From Chloroflexota bacterium (lineage in GTDB: Bacteria; Chloroflexota; Dehalococcoidia; Lucifugimonadales; JACPCL1): a stretch of 20,301 nucleotides of DNA. The translations under genes and the position numbers were made by a program. The stretch spans positions 1-20,301 of the forward strand of contig JACQUI010000037.1 of the NCBI GenBank assembly GCA_016210395.1, written 5' to 3'. The notes beneath the pieces were generated by a model, which was not told the DNA's origin, ran no database searches, and saw only the letters and a program-made list of their open reading frames with translations. Of the stretch, positions 15,129 to 20,301 are shown in pieces; the first letter of the stretch is position 1, and every line of letters starts with the position of its first letter.

Positions 15129-16529
15129 CTAGCTGCGGTAGCGGAATCGCCCTTCCACTTTGTCGCGGTTCAAGCGGCGGTTGAGGTGCAGGCCCTCCAG
15201 GATGAACTCCAGGCCGGAGGCCGATTCTTCTGCCGTTTTCTCGGTGTGGAGCTTTGCCAGGGCCTGCTTCACGCCGTCCATCTCCTTGACCTTGGCCATG
15301 TACTGCTGCGAGGGGATCTCGCTGCCGGTTTCCACCACCAGGCCGGCATTGAACTTCTCCACCAGCGGATCGAAATCGCGCGGGTTGAAGTAGCGCCCGA
15401 AGATGTTGAGGACCGCCTTGCGGGTGAGGTCGTCCACGATGCGGGGCTCGCGTCCCTCTTCGACGCTCTCCATCTCGATCTTGCCGGTGGTGGAGGCCAG
15501 AATGGCAGGGAGGTCGCTGATGCGGGGCGCGCACTTGGCCTCCCCGTTGACGATGGCGCGCCGGAGGGCGCTGCTGATGACCGTCTCGAAGTTGGCGATG
15601 GACACGCGGACGCTCACGCCGGAACGCTGGTTGACGTCGGAGCTGCGGCGGGCCAGAGAAGTGAACTCAGCGACGATCTCCTTGATGAACTGGGGGATGA
15701 CCACCATGCCTTCGATGTCGCCGAAGTCTGCGCGCTCGTGGTCAACGATGCTGATCTCTTCCTCGATGCTTCTAGGGTAGTGGGTACGGATGTGGGCGCC
15801 GTAGCGGTCTTTCAGCGGCGTAATGATGCGCCCGCGATTGGTATAGTCTTCCGGGTTGGCCGTAGCGATGACGTAGATGTCCAGGGGCAGGCGCAGGCGG
15901 TAGCCCTTTATCTGGACATCACGCTCTTCCATGAGGTTGAAGAGGCCTACCTGGATGCGTTCCGCCAAGTCCGGCAGCTCGTTGATGGCAAAAACGCCCC
16001 GGTTGGTGCGCGGAATAAGGCCGTAGTGGATGGTGAGCTCATCGGAGAGGTAGCGGCCCTCGGCCACGCGAATTGGGTCAACCTCACCAATCAGGTCAGC
16101 GATGGAGATGTCTGGGGTGGCAAGCTTTTCGCCGTAGCGCTCCTCGCGGGGGAGCCAGGTGATCTCTACGAGGTCTCCCTGCTCGGCGACCTTGTCTCTA
16201 CAGGCGCGGCAAATTGGGTTGAAGGGGTTGTCATTGATCTCACAGGAGGTGATGACAGGCACCTCCGGGTCCAAGAGGCTCACGAGGGAGCGGATGATGC
16301 GGGACTTGGCCTGGCCGCGTTCGCCCAGCAGGATGATGTCCTGGCCGGCCAGGATGGCGTTGGCGATTTGCGGGACGACCGTGTCCTCGTAGCCCACGAT
16401 ACCTGGGAAGATTTGCTCTCCGCTGCGGAGCTTGACCACGAGGTTGCGTCGCATCTCCTCGCGGATGGGAAGCACGTGGTAGCCGCTGGCGCGCAGCTCA
16501 CGAATGGTCCGGGCCTTCTTGCTGGTCAT
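15129..16529 (-). CDS. ChlI/MoxR-like AAA+ ATPase
   Basis: A 466-residue AAA+ ATPase of the magnesium-chelatase I/MoxR type. Walker A is GERGQAKS (69-76) and Walker B is FAINE (180-184), in which Asn precedes the catalytic Glu184; sensor 1 lies in IATANPED (Asn225). An unusual cysteine cluster, Cys96-x10-Cys107-x2-Cys110, follows the Walker A helix in SCEINDNPFNPICRACRDK. I chose ATG 16529 because it has GGGAG upstream and a promoter at 16595-16622; the open frame continuing to 16622 overlaps the -35 element. The protein is first of a two-gene operon with the VWA protein and is expected to form a hexamer that remodels a client through the VWA partner. True Mg-chelatase is unlikely, because no bch/chl gene is nearby. 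Confidence 0.87.
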   Translation of the reverse strand: MTSKKARTIRELRASGYHVLPIREEMRRNLVVKLRSGEQIFPGIVGYEDTVVPQIANAILAGQDIILLGERGQAKSRIIRSLVSLLDPEVPVITSCEINDNPFNPICRACRDKVAEQGDLVEITWLPREERYGEKLATPDISIADLIGEVDPIRVAEGRYLSDELTIHYGLIPRTNRGVFAINELPDLAERIQVGLFNLMEERDVQIKGYRLRLPLDIYVIATANPEDYTNRGRIITPLKDRYGAHIRTHYPRSIEEEISIVDHERADFGDIEGMVVIPQFIKEIVAEFTSLARRSSDVNQRSGVSVRVSIANFETVISSALRRAIVNGEAKCAPRISDLPAILASTTGKIEMESVEEGREPRIVDDLTRKAVLNIFGRYFNPRDFDPLVEKFNAGLVVETGSEIPSQQYMAKVKEMDGVKQALAKLHTEKTAEESASGLEFILEGLHLNRRLNRDKVEGRFRYRS

Positions 16530-16594
16530 GGTCTCTCCCTGGCGTGCTTGTGGTGAAAACGCATTCTTGCGGGGCACGCATGCGGTTGAATTCA

Positions 16595-16622
16595 ATGATA
16601 CTACCAGGGAGAGTGGTGTCAA
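16595..16622 (-). promoter_or_regulatory. Promoter of the AAA+/VWA operon
   Basis: On the minus strand a perfect TTGACA (16617-16622) is followed after 16 nt by TATCAT (16595-16600; 5 of 6 to consensus). Predicted transcription starts near 16588, leaving a leader of about 60 nt before the ATG. This is the best sigma-70-like promoter in the window and implies constitutive or housekeeping expression. Confidence 0.7.
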
Positions 16623-16706
16623 CGAAAGAGAGGAGATGCGTAGATGATAGCAGGGCAGGCGGAGGCCGTCGCAGAAGCGGCGAAGGGCGCTGCAGGCCGG
16701 CTGCTG

Positions 16707-16928
16707 CTACTCGTAGTAGACGGTTGCCCAGTCGGAATCCTGTTGCTGTGGCTGAGGCCGTGCAGGCGGCTTGCCAGCCGTGCGGTCCAGGCTATGCGTC
16801 CACAACTTGCCGATCTGCGCCTCGTTGAGCTGATACCCGCACTGCACGCAGTAGACGTAGTACCCGAAGGGGTCCTTGTTGTCCGTGAGCTCCCCTTTGC
16901 ACTTTGGGCATCCTTTGAGCCAGAGCAT
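16707..16928 (-). CDS. Small zinc-ribbon protein
   Basis: A 73-residue protein with two CxxC knuckles, Cys7-x2-Cys10 and Cys27-x2-Cys30 (GCPKCKGEL and VYCVQCGYQL), forming a zinc ribbon in the first half. A hydrophilic, Pro/Gln-rich tail follows and ends in a Tyr-Tyr-Glu terminus. AAGGAGG lies 5 nt before the ATG, a near-ideal ribosome site, so the gene is real and probably well expressed. It could bind nucleic acid or a protein partner, but nothing in the sequence chooses between these. It diverges from the PAS-LuxR gene across a palindrome-rich region and may share its regulation. The 177-nt gap on its 3' side carries the AAA+ promoter and leader. Confidence 0.8.
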   Translation of the reverse strand: MLWLKGCPKCKGELTDNKDPFGYYVYCVQCGYQLNEAQIGKLWTHSLDRTAGKPPARPQPQQQDSDWATVYYE

Positions 16929-17012
16929 GTTGCCTCCTTTTCTCCTGAAGGCGGGCTGTCGCGTTCCCTGTCCTCGAAGGGAAATGCATACGCCGGCGTC
17001 TCGAAGCTAATG

Positions 17013-17092
17013 CGTTTGACCTATAGAATAGGTCCCTATAGTCACTTACGTAACGTACCAGCAGGTATATGCGCGTATAGGTTGGTCAAACG
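17013..17092. promoter_or_regulatory. Nested palindromes in the divergent intergenic region
   Basis: CGTTTGACC (17013-17021) has an exact inverted copy, GGTCAAACG (17084-17092), 62 nt away. Inside lie a 17-bp palindrome GACCTAT-AGA-ATAGGTC (17018-17034) and TTACGTAA (17046-17053). The stretch is visibly more AT-rich than its surroundings and sits between the divergent zinc-ribbon and PAS-LuxR genes (gap 16929-17226). Operator sites for the neighbouring LuxR-type regulator are a reasonable reading, unproven. No gene is visible in this gap. Confidence 0.5.
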
Positions 17093-17185
17093 TTGGGCAT
17101 AGCATAGGGTGAGATAGCACCTAAATAATTCCTGAAAACCGTGTGGAAGCCGCATGATTTCCCTATTCTGCATACCTGATGATGC

Positions 17186-17191
17186 TATACT
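17186..17191 (+). promoter_or_regulatory. Candidate -10 box of the PAS-LuxR gene
   Basis: TATACT matches the -10 consensus at 5 of 6 positions, 36 nt before the chosen ATG. No recognisable -35 lies at normal spacing, which would fit activator dependence. If used, the two upstream ATGs at 17179 and 17182 cannot be starts. Confidence 0.35.
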
Positions 17192-17226
17192 TAGGATTAA
17201 GGCAAATGAATCAAAGGAACGCAAGG

Positions 17227-17913
17227 ATGAAACGCGCTAAGACTGACGCAGCCGAATCGCCCTGGGGTGATCTGGTTACCCACGACGGCCTCTTCGCCGT
17301 GGACGATAAGCAGCGAATAGTGCACTGGAGCGACAGCGCCCAGCGCATTATTGGGCTCGACAGGGCTGACGTCATGGGAAAACCCTGCTACGAGATCATC
17401 GGTGGCCGTGACTACCGGAACTACCAGTTCTGCAGAAAGAACTGCCCTGTCCTTGCGAATGCCCGAAGAGGCCGCCCGACGCCTGACTATGACCTTGTTC
17501 TTGGCTCCCCTGAAGAGGGAGACGACAAGTGGCTCAACATGACGGTGGCTGTTCCAAGGCGCGCCCGCTGGCCGTTTGAGGTCGTCCACCTCTTCAGGGA
17601 CGTCACCCACAGGCGGCATACAGAGGAGTTTGCGCGTAGGGCCGGGTCGGCGTTGAGGGAGCTGCTTTCTGAGGAGATTGAGACACGCCAACAGGAGGAG
17701 GCGCCCCGGGTGCCGCCTCCGCCGCCGCTGTCGCGCCGCGAACTTGAGGTGTTGCGCCTGCTGGCAGCGGGCCTTGGCACCCGTGAGATAGCTGACTCGC
17801 TGGCTGTGCAACCGATAACAGCTCGCAATCACATCACCCGCGTGCTCAATAAGCTGGGCGTGGATAGCCGCTTGCAGGCGGTTGTCTACGCGTCCCAGCA
17901 TGGCCTGATCTAG
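17227..17913 (+). CDS. PAS-LuxR family transcriptional regulator
   Basis: A 228-residue one-component regulator. An N-terminal PAS domain (about 15-130: DGLFAVDDKQRIVHWSDSAQRIIG to FRDVTHRR) is followed by a charged helix, a six-proline hinge (about 163-167) and a LuxR/GerE helix-turn-helix (168-228: LSRRELEVLRLLAAGLGTREIADSL, then TARNHITRVLNKLGV). The PAS domain carries Cys54, Cys69 and Cys73 in CYEIIGGRD and FCRKNCPVL, candidate ligands for a metal, Fe-S centre or haem, or redox-active thiols. There is no receiver domain and no membrane segment. I chose ATG 17227 (AAAGGA eight bases upstream); in-frame ATGs at 17206 and 17179 are alternatives. A strong terminator follows, so it is monocistronic. 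Control of the adjacent cox genes is inferred from position. Confidence 0.87.
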   Translation: MKRAKTDAAESPWGDLVTHDGLFAVDDKQRIVHWSDSAQRIIGLDRADVMGKPCYEIIGGRDYRNYQFCRKNCPVLANARRGRPTPDYDLVLGSPEEGDDKWLNMTVAVPRRARWPFEVVHLFRDVTHRRHTEEFARRAGSALRELLSEEIETRQQEEAPRVPPPPPLSRRELEVLRLLAAGLGTREIADSLAVQPITARNHITRVLNKLGVDSRLQAVVYASQHGLI

Positions 17914-17948
17914 CAAGAGAACGCGGCATCTGGTGGACCATCCGACAC

Positions 17949-17990
17949 AAAGAGATGAGGACGTTCTAACGTTCTCATCTCTTTTGTTTG
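17949..17990 (+). terminator. Strong rho-independent terminator after PAS-LuxR
   Basis: AAAGAGATGAGGACGTT (17949-17965) pairs with AACGTTCTCATCTCTTT (17968-17984) over 17 positions with a single G-T wobble, and the T-rich TTTTGTTTG runs on from the stem. It separates the regulator from the cox operon. The T-tract also reads as an A-tract on the other strand, so some bidirectional activity is possible. Confidence 0.9.
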
Positions 17991-18070
17991 TCGCGAAATA
18001 GGACCCAGAATTCTTGACCAGATTGGTGCAACCGCACCTATTCTTGGCGAGAGAAATCTTGCATGATAGT

Positions 18071-18086
18071 TGTGATACGCGTCACG
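18071..18086. promoter_or_regulatory. CRP/FNR-like operator upstream of coxB
   Basis: TGTGA-TACGCG-TCACG matches the CRP half-site pair TGTGA-N6-TCACA at 9 of 10 defined bases and is centred about 71 nt before the coxB start. A second small palindrome, GAGCAG-G-CTGCTC, abuts it (18086-18098). No CRP/FNR gene is in the window. The promoter itself is unclear: TTGACC at 18014 has no well-spaced -10. Confidence 0.45.
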
Positions 18087-18135
18087 AGCAGGCTGCTCAT
18101 CCGCGCGAACGGTGTGGAGCTTGCCCGTCTTATCT

Positions 18136-18143
18136 GAGGGAGG
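18136..18143 (+). promoter_or_regulatory. Ribosome binding site that sets the coxB CTG start
   Basis: GAGGGAGG ends six bases before CTG 18150. In that frame the only stop upstream is TGA at 18135-18137, so no ATG, GTG or TTG is available between it and the first membrane helix. The nearest alternative, GTG 18201, has no Shine-Dalgarno and would cut through the helix. Confidence 0.6.
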
Positions 18144-18149
18144 TGCGCT

Positions 18150-18884
18150 CTGAAAAAGGACTTCCTCTTCGCAGCCCTTCTCTGGATCGTCGTCAGCGCT
18201 GTGCTGGAACTGGTCATCATACCGTGGGACCTGTTCCCGCTTGCCGCCGCTGAGGAAGCGGCCATCGTGGACGATGCTTTCAAGCTCCTCATGATACTCG
18301 GAGCCCCTGTCTTTGCCTTCGTGGTGGTGACGGTCGTGTACAGCATGCTGCGCTTCCGCCGGAAAGGCGAGCCCGCCGGAGACGGCCCGGCCGTCCACGG
18401 CCCCCGTCCGGTCATCCTGGCATGGCTGGCGGTGACCGGCGCCCTTACCCTGCTGGTCATCATTACCCCCGGCATCACCGGCTTGCGAGAGCTGCGCGCT
18501 CACGCCAACGAAGCGCCTGATCTTGTAGTGCAAGTCCAGGGCGTGCGATGGATGTGGCAAGCCACCTATCCGGAGCATGGGGTCGTCTCCTATGACGAGC
18601 TTGTGTTGCCGGAAGGAGAGCGAGTGCGTTTCGAGGTGACATCCATAGACGTGCTGCACTCCTTCTGGGTCCCCGCCTTCCGTGCGAAGATAGACGCTGT
18701 CCCAGGCAAGGTCACCACGACCTTCGCGACGCCAGACACCCTTGGGTCTTTTCAGCAGGACGTGAACATGCGCATTCAATGCGCCGAGCTTTGCGGCCTG
18801 GGCCACAGCGTCATGCGCCTTCCGGTGCGCGTGGTCACGGAAGAGGAGTTCGAGGCCTGGATTTCAAAGCGTTCCGCTAAGTAG
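18150..18884 (+). CDS. coxB: Cytochrome c oxidase subunit II
   Basis: A 244-residue membrane-anchored subunit that carries the binuclear CuA centre and accepts electrons from cytochrome c. All CuA ligands are visible: His170 (VLHSFWVPAF), Cys211, Glu213, Cys215, His219 and Met222 in CAELCGLGHSVM. The aromatic patch GVRWMWQATYP (131-141) suits electron entry. Three hydrophobic segments precede the cupredoxin domain (about 4-25, 46-65 and 88-107), one more than the usual two; the first may act as an uncleaved signal. There is no fused cytochrome c domain and no lipobox. The start appears to be CTG with an excellent ribosome site; starting at GTG 18201 would lose 17 residues. coxA follows after 14 nt. 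Confidence 0.92.
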   Translation: MKKDFLFAALLWIVVSAVLELVIIPWDLFPLAAAEEAAIVDDAFKLLMILGAPVFAFVVVTVVYSMLRFRRKGEPAGDGPAVHGPRPVILAWLAVTGALTLLVIITPGITGLRELRAHANEAPDLVVQVQGVRWMWQATYPEHGVVSYDELVLPEGERVRFEVTSIDVLHSFWVPAFRAKIDAVPGKVTTTFATPDTLGSFQQDVNMRIQCAELCGLGHSVMRLPVRVVTEEEFEAWISKRSAK

Positions 18885-18898
18885 CGGGAGGTATGACC

Positions 18899-20301
18899 AT
18901 GGCGTTTCTTCCTCTGATCAAGGCAGTGCTGTTTGCGGCCATCGGCTTTGCCGTGGGCGCCGGCGGTACGGCGGTGGTGGGAAGACTGGCGGGGATTGAG
19001 GCAGTCTCGGCAGAGCCTCTGGTGACCATGGGATACGTGCTGGCGCTGGTGGGCTGGCTGTTGGGGATCGGCGTGTGGGACTCCTGGGCCAGGGAGTGGG
19101 TTGGTCTGAAGCCCAAAGAGCAGCTTCACCAGGGCTGGGCCAGGTTCTTGCGCTTCAACACGGACCACAAGGTCATTGGCGTGCAATACCTGGCGACCAT
19201 GGTTGTGATCCTGCTGCTGGCAGGCGCCCTCGCGATGCTCATGCGAGTGGAGCTGGCTGCTCCAGGCGAGACGGTCATGGGCGCCAAAGACTTCAACACC
19301 ACCATGAGCATGCACGGCATCATGATGGTTGCGGTGGCGGTGGCCACGGTGATGGGCGGCTTCGCCAACTTCCTGGTGCCGTTAATGATTGGCGCCGAGG
19401 ATGTGGCCTTCCCGCGCATCAACGCGCTGAGCTACTGGATCGTTCCTCCGGTTGCGTTGCTCTTGCTGGCGGCCCCGCTCATGGGCGGCTTCGACGCCGG
19501 CTGGACGGCCTATCCTCCTCTGAGCGTTGTGAATGCATCAGGCCAACTTCTGTTCCTACTGGCATTCCTCACCTTTGGCTTCTCGTCAATCCTCGGCGGC
19601 CTGAACTTCATTGTCACCATTACCACCCTGCGCGCGCCGGGCATGACGTGGGGCCGTCTCCCCATCTTCGTGTGGTCCATCTTCTCGGCAGCCATCATCA
19701 GCCTGACAGCCACGCAGGCTGTGGCCCTGGGCCTGTTGACTGTGATACTGGACCGGGTGGCGGGCACCTCCTTCTACAACGCGGCGGAAGGCGGCAACGC
19801 GCTGCTCTACGAGCACGTCTTCTGGTTCTACTCCCACCCTGCCGTGTACATCATGATCCTCCCGGCATTCGGCATCGCTCTGGAGATGCTGACGCACTTC
19901 TCCCGAAAGCCTCTGTTTGCCTACAAATGGGTTGTGGCTTCGTTCCTGACGGTGGTGGCCATGAGCTTCGTCGTGTGGGCGCACCACCTGTTCACCAGCG
20001 GCATGAGCAACTACCTGCACCTGCCCTTCATGGTGACGACCGAGCTGATCTCCATACCCACGGGCATGGTGTTCCTATCGGGCATCGGCACTATCTGGCA
20101 GGGCAAGCTGTGGCTGAAGACGCCGATGCTTTTCGCCCTGGGCTTTCTGATGAACTTCGTCATCGGTGGCGTGACGGGCATCTTCCTGGCGGACGTTGCC
20201 ACGGATATCCAGCTACAAGACACCTACTTCGTGGTGGCGCATTTCCACTACACCATCATGGGCGGCGAGATCTTCGCCATCATCGGCGCGCTGTACTACT
20301 G
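18899..20301 (+). CDS. coxA: Cytochrome c oxidase subunit I (partial, A2-like)
   Basis: The catalytic haem-copper subunit, open through 467 codons to the window end, so its C-terminus is missing. Visible metal ligands are His139 (MSMHGIMM, low-spin haem), His313 with Tyr317 (YSHPAVY), His362-His363 (WAHHLFTSG), and His448/His450 (VVAHFHY). Tyr311-Ser312 replaces the Glu-bearing motif of A1 enzymes, as in A2-type oxidases; the D-channel entry Asp168 (GAEDVAFPR) is kept. The K-channel lysine following IPTG is Val391 (IPTGMV), and the usual Mg-site His is Gln440 (LQDTYF). An extra N-terminal helix pair (about 8-65) precedes the NTDHKVIG motif. ATG 18899 has GGGAGG seven bases upstream; ATG 18893 is too close to it. 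Confidence 0.94.
   Translation, partial: MAFLPLIKAVLFAAIGFAVGAGGTAVVGRLAGIEAVSAEPLVTMGYVLALVGWLLGIGVWDSWAREWVGLKPKEQLHQGWARFLRFNTDHKVIGVQYLATMVVILLLAGALAMLMRVELAAPGETVMGAKDFNTTMSMHGIMMVAVAVATVMGGFANFLVPLMIGAEDVAFPRINALSYWIVPPVALLLLAAPLMGGFDAGWTAYPPLSVVNASGQLLFLLAFLTFGFSSILGGLNFIVTITTLRAPGMTWGRLPIFVWSIFSAAIISLTATQAVALGLLTVILDRVAGTSFYNAAEGGNALLYEHVFWFYSHPAVYIMILPAFGIALEMLTHFSRKPLFAYKWVVASFLTVVAMSFVVWAHHLFTSGMSNYLHLPFMVTTELISIPTGMVFLSGIGTIWQGKLWLKTPMLFALGFLMNFVIGGVTGIFLADVATDIQLQDTYFVVAHFHYTIMGGEIFAIIGALYY

Noticed and set aside
15129..16529. True magnesium-chelatase subunit I for chlorophyll synthesis
   Set aside because: No other chlorophyll gene is present, the VWA partner lacks its own AAA domain as in ChlD, and the cysteine cluster is not typical of ChlI.
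15126..16556. 476-codon plus-strand open frame opposite the AAA+ gene
   Set aside because: The minus strand carries Walker A, Walker B and a promoter in the correct order; the plus-strand product shows no motif.
16929..17226. CRISPR or tandem-repeat array in the AT-rich gap
   Set aside because: Only single inverted repeats are present; there is no regularly spaced direct repeat.

Overview
The window is a high-GC bacterial chromosome segment carrying an aerobic respiratory locus. From left to right it holds a PHP-type phosphoesterase (minus strand), a long plus-strand complex I operon (nuoA-B-C-D-H-I-J-K, a small DUF2007-like gene, then nuoL-M-N), a membrane-anchored protein of unknown function, a minus-strand pair coding a VWA protein and a ChlI/MoxR-like AAA+ ATPase, a small zinc-ribbon protein (minus), a PAS-LuxR regulator (plus), and the start of a cytochrome c oxidase operon (coxB, then coxA cut by the window end).

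The source is probably an uncultured-type Chloroflexota (Dehalococcoidia/SAR202-like). The hints are an 11-subunit complex I, the Thr-Pro linker protein, the A2-type oxidase and frequent TTG starts. This is inference from gene content and style; no marker gene such as 16S rRNA is present.

Complex I lacks nuoE, nuoF and nuoG exactly where they would normally sit, between nuoD and nuoH. All membrane subunits (A, H, J, K, L, M, N) and the quinone/Fe-S connecting subunits (B, C, D, I) are present with their key residues. The encoded machine is therefore a proton-pumping quinone reductase whose electron-input module is unknown or encoded elsewhere. Genes are tightly coupled (4-nt overlaps at D/H, H/I, I/J and J/K). 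The three larger gaps (B/C, K/DUF2007, M/N) each hold a stem-loop, and these look like copies of one short interspersed repeat family.

The AAA+/VWA pair is separated by 1 nt and has its own good promoter. Comparable pairs (RavA-ViaA, NorQ-NorD, CbbQ-CbbO, Mg-chelatase I-D) act as metal- or cofactor-dependent assembly chaperones, so its place between complex I and an oxidase suggests a role in maturing one of them. The PAS-LuxR gene and the zinc-ribbon gene diverge from a palindrome-rich intergenic region. A strong intrinsic terminator isolates the regulator from coxB, and a CRP/FNR-like palindrome lies upstream of coxB. coxB appears to start at CTG. CoxA has the YS motif of A2-type haem-copper oxidases but lacks the canonical K-channel lysine.

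No tRNA, rRNA, CRISPR array, insertion sequence or prophage gene was seen. Nothing here is a clearly undescribed defence-type system. The best leads are the orphan AAA/VWA chaperone pair beside the respiratory genes, the EFG-less complex I with an embedded DUF2007 gene, and the cysteine-bearing PAS regulator beside the oxidase.
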